Positions 1 through 13,200 of a stretch of DNA of 64,000 bases are shown piece by piece. Position 1 is the stretch's first letter. Each line of letters begins with the position of its first letter. The notes beneath the pieces were generated by a model, which was not told the origin of the DNA, ran no database searches, and saw nothing but the letters and a program-made list of their open reading frames with translations. The DNA lies in assembly GCA_038380795.1 (NCBI GenBank), contig CM076262.1, forward strand, positions 73,407,129-73,471,128, read 5' to 3'. The DNA is from Pyrocephalus nanus. Taxonomy: Eukaryota > Chordata > Aves > Passeriformes > Tyrannidae. The translations under genes and the position numbers were made by a program.

Positions 1-384
1 CAACTCATTTTTCTCTAATTAACTGTTTTATGATATCAAGATAGTTTAATGACACACAAGTTAGGAGATATTCTAACCACAGCTTGGAGCATCTATTTCT
101 ATATTATACTACAATATTAGGAAAGATTCCACCCTGCACAAAGAACTAGGGGAATATATTCCTCCATATCTGTTACAAACCTTGATGGCAGTCCTTGATA
201 TTTTAAAACAGCCTCTCTCTAGGTCAGTCAACCCCGTCAGAGGCACCAGTACTTTGTATGTTTAGGTTTTAATATTGTTTCTTCAGAGACAAAGGCAAGA
301 TTGATCCAGGGCTAGAAAGCAAAACAACAAGGGCTGTATTTTCGTAGCATGAACTTCTTTTCTCATATGGGTTTATTCCTACAG
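1..384 (+). other. Intron of gene A (5' end outside window)
   Basis: AT-rich DNA before the first visible exon. I see no earlier exon of the lectin domain in it, so the window most likely starts inside an intron. Confidence 0.5.
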
Positions 385-485
385 AGTTTTATGATGAAGA
401 TAACAAAGCAAGACCCATGGATTGGACTGTACAAAAGAAACAAAGAGTTCTTTTGGATAAATGGAAAAGCATTAGACAATGAACT
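385..485 (+). CDS. Gene A exon: middle CTLD exon with WIGL motif
   Basis: Acceptor CCTACAG ends at 384 and donor GTAAGT starts at 486. The 101-bp exon starts in phase 0 and ends in phase 2. Phase 0 is also where the homologous exon of gene B starts, so the gene structure of the family is kept. Confidence 0.82.
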
Positions 486-1967
486 GTAAGTTGATGTTGA
501 GAGGTTTTGCTGGTGGTACTAGATTATAGGAGAGTAAGAAAAGATAACTAATACAGATACAGACAGTGCCTTGAAGGAAATATCTGTAGTTATGTAGGAG
601 GGATGATTACTAAGAGAGAATGGAATGCAATAAAGATTTCACACAGCACTGATTCAAGTGTGAGGGGTGAAAGTTAGGGGATAAATTTGTAGTGTTCAGA
701 AGGAACATAAGACAGGAGCTCATGGCAAAGTGAAATGTAAACCAAGAGACCACCAAGATACCAAAGCAACCAGTGCAGGAATAGAGGGTTACAATAACAC
801 AAATTCCTCCTTATAGCATAGATTTTGCAAAAGTACAGACCCCCATGTAACCTGGATGAGGTTTACAGCAAGGAGATTTGGGAGACTTCTAGGAGATGTT
901 TTCACACTTCTTATAGAATGTTCCTACAAAAAAGGCTGCAGGAGGGAAAGGGGAAGCTGTGAGTTTATGTTGCAGGAGCTGCTGCGTGGTCATGGCCCTG
1001 TGTTGTTGTCCCACCGGTGTCAGCTGTGGGGCAGTTTGTTCCTCCCACTGGAAGTCCTTCCCACTTGTTTGACCCCCTGCCTGCAATTCAAGCATCCACT
1101 GATGCTTTCATTGTCAATGATAAAGTTCTTCCCATCCTTAGACTTCTGCCTCAGTGCTTTGCCTCACGCTGCCCCTCCTGTCTTTAAGGAGGGCGAACAC
1201 CTCGATGTGTAAGCTCAGATGTTGTTACAGCCGTGGGGATTTGTCCCTTGGCTTTTCCAGAGACCATTCTAGTTGGGTTGGCCCTGTCCACAGAACATTT
1301 TAGCACTTTGTTTTCAAACAGAGCTGGTGAAGGAGTCTCTCAGCTCTTATACAGGGGCATCTACAGCGTGGGAACTGAGGTTCGCTTCCTGATTTCCACC
1401 ACCCCCTGAACCACAGTGCCCCATTCTCTTCTGAGGAAGAGAGAAATGAGAGATAGATTTCCTTCACACCTTCTGCTGGAACATTTTAGCTGTCTAGGAG
1501 GATGTGGAAGACAAATCTGGCACCAGTCTTGATAGCACAGTGTCCTTGAGAAAGGGAAAGCTAAGTTTCAGTCTCTGGTCCAAGGGCATGTTTCGTATTA
1601 AGTGACCACTAGACAAGATTCAGGACTACTACAGGTCCTACATTTTGTATTCTGGGTACAAAGTCCCATTAAAAAAAAAAAAAGAAAACCCCCGTGGTGT
1701 TCTCTTCAAACACAAGCTGTCATCCTCCTGGGGATGCCTTGCCTGTGGCAAATCAGGTTTTGCTCAAGAGAATGCACAGTTGCCTCTGCTCTGTCCCCAT
1801 ATTTGACAGTGGGTATCAAAGTAATCATGTCTTTCTTTCTCCCTTACAGCATTGAGGTAAAGGGCTCTGGAAACTGTGTCTATCTTGAGTCAAAAGGAGC
1901 CTCAGCCTCTGGATGTTATTTAACCAGGAAATGGGTCTGTAGCTTGACCATTAACTCAGCACGATGA
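385..1967 (+). CDS. Gene A: CLEC2-like C-type lectin-like protein, 3' part (5' exons off the left edge)
   Basis: Two exons, 385-485 and 1850-1967, join in frame (phase 0 start, split Leu codon CT|C). They encode the last two thirds of a C-type lectin-like domain. The first has the family core WIGL followed by a WING-type loop (FFWINGKALDNE). The second has the paired cysteines in GNCVYLESKGASASGC and the closing KWVC, then a stop at 1965-1967. The GASASGC...RKWVCS pattern is closest to what I know of CLEC2 proteins (CLEC2D/CD69 group), which are type II membrane ligands for NKR-P1-type receptors. No EPN or QPD sugar-binding motif is visible, as in other group V domains. The start codon, membrane segment and first domain exon must lie left of position 1. 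The gene converges on gene B. The family is well supported; the subfamily is inference from a short piece. Confidence 0.82.
486..1849 (+). other. Last intron of gene A
   Basis: GT-AG intron between the two gene A exons. Open frames in it (for example 856-1212) show no domain and no coding signature. Confidence 0.7.
1850..1967 (+). CDS. Gene A last coding exon, end of CTLD
   Basis: Acceptor CCCTTACAG ends at 1849. The exon reads IEVKGSGNCVYL, continues to KWVCSLTINSAR and ends with TGA at 1965-1967. Confidence 0.82.
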
Positions 1968-4149
1968 AGGTGGGGGAAGCCGCCCCTGACATCATCACCT
2001 GTCTCTGAAGTGGTGTCTGCACAGGCTGTGTCAATACTCTGGGGCCTGGGAACGTGTCCCAGCTCCTGCCTGGGGGTGAATGACTATTCTGGTAGCCAGA
2101 ATTCTCCAACCATGGAGGAAGCCTCTGGATTTAAAGATACCATTTCAAAGGTTCGCTCCAGCACCTTGATAAGTCCTTTCCTCACCCCACTTTTCTAGCT
2201 ACTGCCCAGCCTGTAGTTTCTTCTTGTTGTGCCATCAGTATTTCTTCAATTAACCCTTCTTTTGGAGGAGCAGCTGCTGGGTTTTTTCTTCCTTTTTGGT
2301 GTGCATCTGGAGGCTCTTGTTCTGCTTTTCCCTCTGTGTGCAGGGATGGGGGGCAAAGTGGGACTGTCTGAGGGTCTGCCAGTGCCTCTCACAGACAGGG
2401 GACTGCAGGAATAAGCACTGTTGTTTTAGACAGGATCACGGCAGGTTTCCCTCTCCCAGTTTGATGGGAAGCATCTTGTGTGACTCTGCATTGTATTCAA
2501 TGTTTTGTTAATGTTATTTCACGTTAGCCTTGTTAAACCCCAGTGATCGTGCTGTCAAGCTAATTTATGTAGTTGCACTGCACCTGAAGTTATCCTTCCC
2601 ACAGCACTTCTTTTAGCCTAAAAAACCTCAAAATAGATAAGAATATTTATTTACCTTAGGATCTGCTCTGATGGGGGGTTAAAGAGTTTGAACTGGAAAA
2701 GTGATAGTGAAGCTGCAGGCATTAATGTGTAAAGTTAGAAATAGTTCTCAGTGGGAAGAGGCAAAACCAGGAGAAGAGAAAAAGAGAATTAACAGCAAAG
2801 GAAGTTTCTCTGTGGTTTCCTCGTGTCCTGTGCCTGTCAGAGCGTGAGGCTTCCAAGCAAGTGGTGCATTTCTGGTTGGATAATCAGTGTTTCCAGAGAA
2901 GGAAGAATGGGAAGTTCACCTTCCTCATTTTCCGTGACAATAGGACTTCTCTATAGCAGTATGGATATTGTCACCAACTTGTGACTTTAAGATGTTTATT
3001 AATATATAATCACTAATTTTGCTGAACTACACTTTTTTTAATTGCTTGTATTCTTTATAGGCACAGTAACAGGACTCTACAGTGTGAAAAGCTCAATAAT
3101 CTGTGTATTAACTCATATGTTGTGTTGGGAGGGTGTTACTCTGCAATGGTTTTAAATTAACCTGGCTCTGGGGGATAAGGTATGTGCAATAGCCCTGAAA
3201 AGATACCCAATAAATAGATGTGATAGAGGCACTAAGTCAGACTGCTCATAGCATTTTTGTACTCTAGACCTAGAAATAGTGTTTATCCATTCAATGCCTA
3301 GGTAATGTATTTACTGAGTGCACTCACAGGCATTAATTTCACCAGCTCATGATACCTTCCAGGCAGAAACTGTGGTTCCACATGGAAGAATTTGCAACGT
3401 AAAGGGACAAAATATAGGTGGAGAGGCAGGTCATCCTCTTTATTTCTTTGCTCTACGAAGTTGTCTTTGAATCTAAGCCCCTTCCCTAGGTGATAGTTTG
3501 CTTTCAGGTTCTAAGGTTCAGCATCAGAAGAAGATGGGAGCAATCAGCTTATTAGCCACAAGTGCTGCAAGTCACTTGGTGTTTGGTCTGGTATCTGCAC
3601 ACAGCAGCTGGGTAGCAGCTCTCAGTAAGGTACTGTCCAGTAAATGTATTATTTTCCAGCTCTTGATTGGCTTCTGTGAGCCACATTTAGGCTCTAAGGA
3701 AAACAAACACAAAAAAAACCAAACACAACAAAACAAAACAAACTTCAGAAAGTACTGAAATGCTGAAACCCAAATAGGAAGTCCTGAGGGCCCTGTGTGA
3801 CAGCAGCAGGATCCAGCACACTCTTCAGCCCCTGCAGCTGCCACTTCTCCTGCACATCACACAGTTCACCTGCACAGTGCTCATCCTCTGCCTTCCCCTC
3901 TGCCCTCCCCTCAGGCAGCTGCTTCCAAAGTCTGTCCATGTGAGGGCTCAGCAGCCCCAAAATCCAGAGGTGCCAACTTGCAGTCCCGTGACCTGTCACT
4001 GCTGACACCTGGCAACTTCTGACTTCTTAGGGAGCACAGGACAGCAAAATTCCACGCAAGTCTCCTTAAAATTATTTACATCACAAGTTGGTTATTCAGT
4101 AAATTGGGTCTTCTGACAGAAAGCTCTGCCTGTTGTCCAGAAATTCGGC
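1968..4149. other. Convergent 3' ends of genes A and B
   Basis: No coding exon is recognisable. This stretch should hold both 3' untranslated regions. An AATAAA lies on the + strand at 3209-3214 (gene A side), and one on the - strand at 3439-3444 (gene B side), about 225 bp apart, so the two transcripts would end close together. The region 3693-3750 is A-rich (AAAC/AAAAC type). Confidence 0.4.
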
Positions 4150-4285
4150 TCAGAGCTCCAGCAAAGTTGCGTTCTTCTTACAGATCCACTTCTTTAAGGT
4201 GTGGCAGTTGTCTGCTTGGATCACATTTTTCCTTCTGTAAACAGCACAGCTCTTGTCAGTCTCAGTTCTCCTTAGATCTGTCCTG
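4150..4285 (-). CDS. Gene B exon 7: end of CTLD and stop
   Basis: Acceptor TCCCTCAG ends at 4286. The exon completes a split Ser codon, carries the last cysteines (DKSC, ADNC, KKWIC) and ends with TGA at 4152-4150. Confidence 0.85.
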
Positions 4286-7200
4286 CTGAGGGAGCAAAAG
4301 GAATGCAGGGAGTTGTCGGGTTTGGACTCAGCACTAAATTCAAAATACTGGTTAAAAACACGGGTGGAATCCCGAGCGAGGGGGTCGGGTGATGCCCTTT
4401 TGGGAGCCAGCTTGGAGCACAGCAGCAAGGATAGGTGGGATGGACAGCCCCAGCAGGGACTGGTGGCTGCTGAGGGGTGGATGCTTGGGAGCAGGAGGGT
4501 AAGGAGGAGGAGGAAAGCTCCACGTGCAGCCACAGTGCTGAAGGACCCTGGGGCTGCACAGACCCCAGCACCCCCCATGGGACAGGCAGCACAGGGGCTG
4601 TCAAGGGAGAGAGTTTGCTGACAGAGAAGTGTGTAATGATGTCTCTCAGCATTCATATATACATGAACTGTGGCTGGGCTTGGCCTTGGAAGCAGAAAGC
4701 ATTTCCAGAAGTGCCCAACAGGAACCGGCTAACCTGGAACTGGCTGTGGAACAGATTCTGAACATAAGCCTGAGGCTGCAGGATTTGGTCTGTGCTTTGG
4801 GAAGTTAGCCCAGATCCAGAGCTGTATTTCCTTTGCTATTGCCAAAGGCAACCAACCCCTCCCTCCAAAATCATCACCTGTTTATTTGTACTCTGTGATC
4901 TCCAACTGAACTCCATTGTTTCTTCTTGTCTTGAGTCTTCAGCCCGATCCAGATATATTTGGGATCTTTCTCTTTATTGTCTATAAATTCCTGTGGAAAG
5001 AGTAGAAGCCTGTTAACCCACAGAAGAGCTTTCCTGCTGTGTACAGGTCCCTGTCCTGTCTCAGGCACAGCTTTTAGTCCCTCACATGGAGAGCAAGGGC
5101 AAGGAACCAGCCACTGGAAAGCACTCGTGCTCAGCCACGGTTTTAATTCAGGCTGATGAGCTCTCTGACAGCTCTCAAACAACAGGCAAAAAGGCAACGA
5201 TGCCTCTCACCCTAATGAGACAGATTGCAAATCCTGCTCTTTAAGGTAAAACATTTGTTCCTCGGGGAATCATGAGTTTCTCAGAACTATTTGCTGGTAC
5301 CTTGCTATTCTTTTCCCAAAGGAAAAGGAGAAGGAGGTTTGGCTGTTTGAGAGGAGGTTTTAGCTGTTTAGTGGTTGAATCAGACCTCTCTTCCCTAAGC
5401 CAAGCAACAGAAATGGGTGAAAAGTCCCCAGCATTTCCTCCTCCCAGTCAAAACTACTCTGGCTTCCATGCTTGGCATCTCTTGTGCTTCTCCTCTTCAG
5501 CTCTACTCTGTTGACACTCCCAAAACAAGTTCCTGTCGATGGAGAGACAGATGCTTTGCCCTTGGTGGGGTTCTTGCATGTACACCTGACATCTGATGCC
5601 TTTTCTCTTGGAGAAGTGTTTGGCTAAGGCAGATGCCTGTTGTGTTTCCAGGGCTGCTGCAAGACTCACCATCTCGATTTCATCTTCAACGACAAGAAGC
5701 TGGGATTTCCTGGCCAGACACTTCTTCTGGCTGTCATCCCAGCTGCTAGCCTCCTCAGAGAAGTAGTAACATCTGCCCCTGTGCAGCTGCCACCCTGGGG
5801 GACAGAGCTCACACGCTGTTCCTGTGGATGGAGAGAGGGGACCATCAGCTCCCGCCGTGACTCGTTCCAGTTGCCTCGTGGCACTTTGGGCTCCTGTGCC
5901 ACAGAAGCTGCCAGTCCACCCTCCCAAAGGTGCATTTCCTGTGTGTGGAGAGAGGTTTGAAGGCTCCAGTGCCCCTTGTTCCCTCAGCTGCCCGCTCCCT
6001 TGCCCTGGTGCCGTGCACATCTGCACTTCCACCGGCACATCCCCGGGCTCCCTCTCCACCTCCCGCTGCACCTGCCCAGCAGAGAGCACTGGGAGAGCCT
6101 GGAGGGCTGCAAAGACACTTTTTGTCCTCCCACACCCAGCCCTTGTGAAGAGACCCTGTGGGATGTGGCAGGATGTGTGGGAGGGGGGGGATTTGACACA
6201 TGATGTGACCAGGCACATGAGATGACGTCCAAACCACTGTCCACAAGGCTGGAGAAGGAACTGTGCTCAGTAAGTGTTAAGCCTCTGTTCCCAGGTCAGC
6301 TTCCCATTTCATGCAGAACATGTAGGAGGAACATTTCCCCTGTCTTCTGTCTTGGCTTCCTCTAGTGTTTCAAAGGAACAGCAAAGGATCAGCCCTCGGA
6401 AAAAAACATTGGTATTTGCCAAGAAAAAGAAGACCAGGAGGGTCTTCCCCTGCCTGACCCTTGCAAACGGATAGAAAAGCTGAATTCCTCCCCCTGTTTG
6501 TGAACCATTGGTGTCTGGGAAGTGTTCTCCAGGCCAAGGGCAGGATCTACAATATATGGTATTTCTGACAGCAGCTCCTGGCAGAAAGAAAGGTAAAGAG
6601 CAGAAAAACCATTGTCATTAAAATGTTAGTTTAGATTCTGTTATCACTCCCCTGCAGGAACACGATGCTCCCCGGGTGGTACCAGTGAGTTCCCATAAAC
6701 TGCAGGGTGTCAGAGAAATGGGAACAGAGACAACAGAAATGTGCACACAGCGTGTCCTGTATGCTGTGAGAGGAGTAACTTGGCTCACCCTGTCCATCCT
6801 CACACAGTTCCTCCTTGAGCCATTTCAGGAGCACTGCAGGGAAGGTCTTCTCTGAAGAAATGAGGTTGCTGGTGCTGTTCAGACCATACTGGGACAAACT
6901 CTCTGATTTTCCTGCTCTGCCCTTCAGAACTTGAAGAGAGAGAGAAAGAGTGATTAGGGTTAACAACCAGGCTAAGGAAATGTGGTCTGTGTGCCCAGTG
7001 TAAATGTGAGGATGTGTCTGTGTGTCTACACTGCTGGTACGCACAGCCAGTCATCCACAAACTCAGGCAGTGAGAAAAAGATGTTCATGGATGGCTTGGG
7101 TTGGAAAGGACCTTAAAGACCATTTCATTCCAATCCCCTGCCATGCACAGGGATACCTTCCACTGTCCCAGGTTGCTCAGAGCCCCGTCCAACCTGGCCT

Positions 7201-10200
7201 GGGACACTGCCAGGGATGGGGCAGCCACAGCTTCTCTGCCCAACCTGTGCCAGGGCCTGCCCACCCTCCCAGGGAACAATTTCTCCCTGATATCCAATCT
7301 AAACCTGCTCTCTGTCAGTTTGAAGCCATTCCCCATGTCCTGTCACTCCAGACCCTTGGAAACAGTCTCTCATTTCCCATATTTGTGTACAACTTGACAC
7401 CTTTAGTGCAATACCGAGGGAATTTTTCTCCCAGCCCGTGAGGTTTAACCACGCCTGCGAGGAGCAGCTGGAGCAGCTGGCAGGATCTACTCACACTGCT
7501 TGGCTTGTGTGGCTGTGATTCCGAGCAGGATGAGCACGAGGGCTCCCAGGACCAGCGCCACGTAAAACCAGGCTGAGCACCTGTGTGGGGAGCCTGGAGG
7601 GAGGCAGGAGGAAGGGCAGGTTAAGGTCCTGGCATTATTCAAATGAACACTGCCTGGACATAGGCCAGTTCCTTCTGTGGAAACAGCAGAGGAATCATCT
7701 GCCTGAAACCAGCCTGGTGCTTGAGGAATGCAGGAATATTCTACTTATTAAAAATCAGTGTCCGTTTGGCATACGTGAAAGGGAAATCTAAACATTTTGT
7801 CAGACTGAGCAAGTGGTTTTCAGTCATTCCATTAAGAATTCTCTCTTTCTCCTCTGAGTTACTTTTCTCGAGCGTTGCCTCCTCCCACCTACCTGCCCAC
7901 ACCCTGCAAGACCCTACAGAGCAGTTCAGGGGAAGTGTCAGGGATGCTCTGTGGTGTCAGGGGTGCTCTGTGGTGTCAGGGGTGGTCTGTGGTGTCAGGG
8001 ATGTGTGTGGTGTCAGGGATGCTCTGTGGTGTCAGGGGTGGTCTGTGGTGTCAGGGGTGCTCTGTGGTGTCAGGGGTGGTCTGAGATATCTCTGTGGTGT
8101 CAGGGATGCTCTGTGGTGTCAGGGGTGGTCTGTGGTGTCAGGGATGCTCTGTGGTGTCAGGGATGTGTGTGGTGTCAGGGATGTGTGTGGTGTCAGGGAT
8201 GTGTGTGGTGTCAGGGATGCTCTGAGATATCAGGGATGCTCTGTGGTGTCAGGGATGCTCTGTGGTGTCAGGGGTGCTCTGTGGTGTCAGGGGTGGTCTG
8301 AGATATCTCTGTGGTGTCAGGGGTGGTCTGTGGTGTGTTTATCCTCTCTGATCTCACGTGCCTGCCCTGTAGCTCAAAGCCAACTTCCCTGAGTGCACAG
8401 AAAAGGCAAAGCCCCCATTCTGACACCATGGCACAGGGAACACCCTCTAAGCATCTCTCCAGCTGCTTGGCATCCGTCATCCTGTGAGAGTGAAACCCTC
8501 AGGAAGGGTCAGAACCCGAAGAAATTTGGGGTCAGGGTGTCAGTTCCACCAGACAGAGTTGCACTGTCATAACTTCTCTTTTCCTGACCTTGCCTGGGTG
8601 GGATGAGCAACTGCTCCATCCCCTGGCTGCCTGGGATAGAAGCTGTAATGTTCCTCTTTCCAGGGGCCTGACCCTGCCTGGCAGGCAAGTCCTCCAGTAC
8701 AGGAGGGGTGGAAATCATCAGTGCCCTGCCAGCACACAGAGAGCTGGGGATTGACCTGCTCCCAAAGCCAGGTGCGTCCCTGGGACTGTCCCTGCAGAGA
8801 TATTTACAGGAGGGTTCCTAAAAAATCGTGGAATTTTACTTTGCTTTGCTAAATTTTCAACGTAGGGCACAAAGGCATTTTTAAGAACGAGATTTGAAAT
8901 GCCTTTCAACACTGTTTTTACAAGGAAAGTGTGTTGCCTGAGAACCCAGCAGAAAAAAACCACCAGATGAAATGATAAATCGTTTTTTTAATGAGAGAGT
9001 GAAGGTGAAGACTCTTGATGCCGGGTTTTGCTGTTGGGCAATAGGAAAGACTGAATCTATAATAGGAAAGACTAAACCTATAATTAGTAACCAAACAGAA
9101 ATATCTAAAATACACTACCAGGAGAGGAAGTCTCTGGTCTGCTGTTGGGTTTGGGCTTCAGGCTCAGCTCGGCGTACGTGATGGTGTTTCCTGTGAGGAG
9201 CAGAGAAATGCTGACATTTGTGGTTGTGCAGATCATTAAGTGGAGAAACAGCAAAGGATTACGTAGAAGAATGAGTCTGTATGAAAAGGGGAGTGTGTTT
9301 CCATGCACAGCTGCTTGTTCAGCTTTTTTTTTTCTAGGAAACGACAGGCAAGGTGATGATCTATCATTTCCTGCTGCTGTCAGGAGGTCAAATCCTCCTC
9401 CATAATCTTTGAACTACCCGGGTCCTGTGTGGCTGGAGCAGGAGGCAGATTACCAGCCTGGATGGATAAGATCTGGATCCTGTCCATAGCAGACATCCCA
9501 TCTGTTGCTAAGCCACCTCAAAGGGGCTTGAGGGGCATCTGAGCCACGAGTGCTTTGTGGAGCAGAGAGGGGCCAGAGGGAACACTGCCAGCCAGAGAAA
9601 TGCTCCTGCAGCAAGGTAATTGATTCTTGGGGCATTCCTGACTTGGGAATGTTTATGCCAGGATACTGCACGGTGCCTGGGAAAGCAGAGGAAGGGGCCT
9701 GATGGTTGGAGACTCGCTTTTCCAGGTGCACATTGCAGAAACAACCCCCCAAAAAAGGCATAAAGGTAGCATGATGTGGGTCAGATTCGTATGGTTTCTT
9801 CCTGAGCATATATTCAATTTTGTTTAGCTGAGTAATTTTCAGTTAGTTTTCGTCTTTCCATTAATGGAGAGATTTTATCAATCTGAATCAAGAATAAGCT
9901 TCTGTGCTACTGCCTTTGTTTGTGGTCACCGGGGCTTTTAAAAAGAAGGGCCTCATGTTGTAAAATCTCACTAATCAGGGAAATCTTGGCAGAAAAAAAA
10001 AGAGTCTCCTTAGGCTAAAATGAGGTGTCATCTGATATGAGAACTGCTGAAGTGTGGAGAGGTTTACAGCACGAAAAACACTGAGGACCTGACTGGCAAA
10101 CAAGGTTTATTCGTACAGGTGAGATATTCTATGCTTTAGGGAACCTGACCTAATACACTTGGCTGTTTCCTTTGTTTCAGTTTATTAGTTCAATGATCTA

Positions 10201-13200
10201 ACAGAAAATTTGAAAACTATATTTAACTGTTCTCAAAAACAAATGCCCATGAAAGTTGTTCTTCTTAGAATGTAAATTATTTCAAAAACCAAACAGGGCT
10301 TTTAAACTTTTAAATGCACTTCTAAACTAGTTACTTCAGACAACCTGCTACTATTCTACTATCTCTCAAGTAAAGACCTATTCCTTTAAAGAATATCTCT
10401 AAGTCTGTAAGAAAAAAATATCCATGCAAGCTGAATATTTAAAAAAAGAATTATTACTTCTATACCAGTGTGTTTTGGCACATGATTATTTGCATGTGAA
10501 GTCCTCAGATGTCAACAAGCGGTTTTAAGACACCACATAACCTTAATTTTGCAAGAAGCTTCCACACCCTTTACCTAATTCATCAACAAGGAGCCCTGGT
10601 AGTAGAAGGAGATCTCTGCCACTTACTAAAACTGAAATTTCACTTCATTTCCCTGGGCCAATTGTCAGGGGCAGAAAAACATCTCCATTTAGTGGAAGTT
10701 CCTGCTTCGTGGAAGTGCAGGTAGGGAGTGCTCCTGGCAGGTTGTCCATTCTGGGCCACCCCATTCAGGGGGAACTGGGGGAAGCTGGAGAGAGTGCAGC
10801 AGGAGGCAGACCTGGTGAAGAGGAGGTTAAGGAGAGGAACAAGAAGATGAAGGGGACAGCTCATAGCAGGCTACAACTACTTGTAGGCTAGTTTGATGAT
10901 GGGGTAAACTCTTCTTGGTTTGGCTTTCTGCCAAGGAAAGTTCCAGTCTGTCGAGTTTATCCCAGTAGTTTCCCATGAGTGAGCTTTCCTTATCACTGGA
11001 CTGCAAACTTTACACATTCCCTGCAACTGTGCCACCAGTGGTTTTCTGAATCTTCTCCTCTATCCTCAAAAAATACACTGAGTGGACTCTGAGATGAGAA
11101 CTCCAAGAAACACTGCATAATTTGACCAAATGAAATCCCTTTCTCAAGGATGGGGAAAAGCTGAAGAAAAGATCTGTAAAGGGACTTTCACTCTCAAATC
11201 CAGATTTTGAAGAAAAGATCTGTAAAGGGACTTTCACTCTCAAATCCAGATTTTACATATTTAAAACACCTACTCAACTGTTAGAGAACACTGGCAGTAG
11301 TTCAGCTCCCTGCATGTTTACCTTTCCTGTCCATCAGAGCTTGGCAGCAGCTCTACCTTAGCAGAACAAAGCTGTGCCCCCTGCCCTTGTTTTTTAGTGT
11401 CTACTCCAGTAAATTGACTCTAATGATCTGAAAGTTGCCCAAAAAGCAGCCAGGAGGAGGTGGGCATGCTCCACTTTCCGAAATATTTGAAGTCCTGCCT
11501 AAAGTCTGGGAATCTGCCGCTCAGGATGTTCATCTGCCGAATTTTCTGTGGTGGTTAAATTAAACCTCCTTCGTGGTGAGGGTTTGAACCAGGCAGTGCT
11601 TTCCCTCACACCCATCCTCAAGGTGCTCCTTGTTCTGCAAGGCAGTCAGTCAGCCCGAGAGAAAGACTGGGGTAAAATCTGGGAAAGGGAGGGATATGGC
11701 TTCTGGCCATCCTCAGGGGACATTTCAACAGGTCCCAGAGTCAGGATATTGCCGAGGGAGAGACTGTGACATTGCCACAAGGAGCTCCCATCACCTCGGA
11801 GCTGAGACCCTCACTTGGAGAACCAGCCTCAAATTCCTGCTCCCAACTATTTTGATGGCAACAAACCCCATGTTGGTACGTGCTGATCATGAGGACAGAG
11901 AAATAATTGTCCTCAAGGAAGTATTTCCAGCATGTTCTATATTGATATGAGCTCCAGTTCCGCTTAATGCTATCTGGTGCTTGTTCTGTTTGTGTCAAAG
12001 TGAGCAGAAACATAATTGCTAATGAAATCTGTAACAGAAAGGTTAACACAGCAATAAATAAAGGCAGCCCTGTGAGTTCAAGCCCAGCCAAACAAACTGG
12101 ATTTGAGTATAATCAGATACAAGAGTGAGGGAAGGTGATACTGGGAGTTACAAACGGTGAAGGAAAGATTATTTCAGGGCGTTTTGTCCCTATATAACTT
12201 TAAGACAGCATAACCAAGACCTGTAGTAATACTGGGTGGATCTCTGGCACCCATGATTTTAAAGGAGATGGAAACACTGCGGTATGAACAGAAAAGCATC
12301 CACAAAAATAATTAGCATTTTCGAGAAGTTAAATATTTAAAAGCAAAAGCACACTGAGAAATGACTTGATTTTTCTGTCAGTGACTTCATGTGAGAAAAC
12401 ACCGGGAGTTAAAATCTGTCTGACAAAGGTTTAACGAGAACCCTCCAGATGTTAATGAAACATTTCAATGGAAATTAAAGCCTGCCCTGCTCAAATTCAA
12501 TCCCTTGCTTTGGACAGCATGATTAAGGGATGTTTTGGGATGTCTTCAAATCAAGGTGTGATGTCTGCCTCTCTTTACAAACAAATTATATCAGTTTAGA
12601 TACTGGGCAAAATTCTAGGCATCCCTCTGTGGTTTGTATTGCACAGGTTACGCTATCAGTACAAACAATATCCATGGATGCAGGAACATACAGTCTAAGG
12701 TAGGAGTTCCTGTTTTAGATATAATATATATTTGATACATAATGCAATGAAACAAAAATATAATTTTTATTTTTTAGAGACAAGTCTTGGAAAAATATAT
12801 TTAAAATATCATTATCTGTCATTTAAGTGCATGTCTTCAGAGCACCATCATCACTATTCATCTACATTGTAACTAGAACATCTTCTAAAAATGCTCATTA
12901 CACAATGTTGTTTGCTTAAATGATTAAATACATTAAGTACTAATGAGCCTTGAAAGCATGAAAATATGCTCCTAGTCTGATACTACAAACATTTTCTATT
13001 TTCTTATAGTGAGAAGTTGTCATTCATATTTGCTGTGATCCAGAATTTTGTCCAAATGCTTTCATGAAAGAATTTAATTTTTTTTTCCAAGTAATAGAAA
13101 TGTTACTTCTTAAAAAAAAAAAAATTGTTTAAATCATCTCCTTACCCTGAATGTTGACTTAAGTTGTTTCAAATATATGAAGGGATCACAGAGTGATAAT

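Noticed and set aside
7721..8392. 223-codon repeat-protein-like frame (CGVRDALWCQG repeats)
   Set aside because: Purely the translation of the minisatellite; the unit is not a multiple of three and all three frames give repeats.
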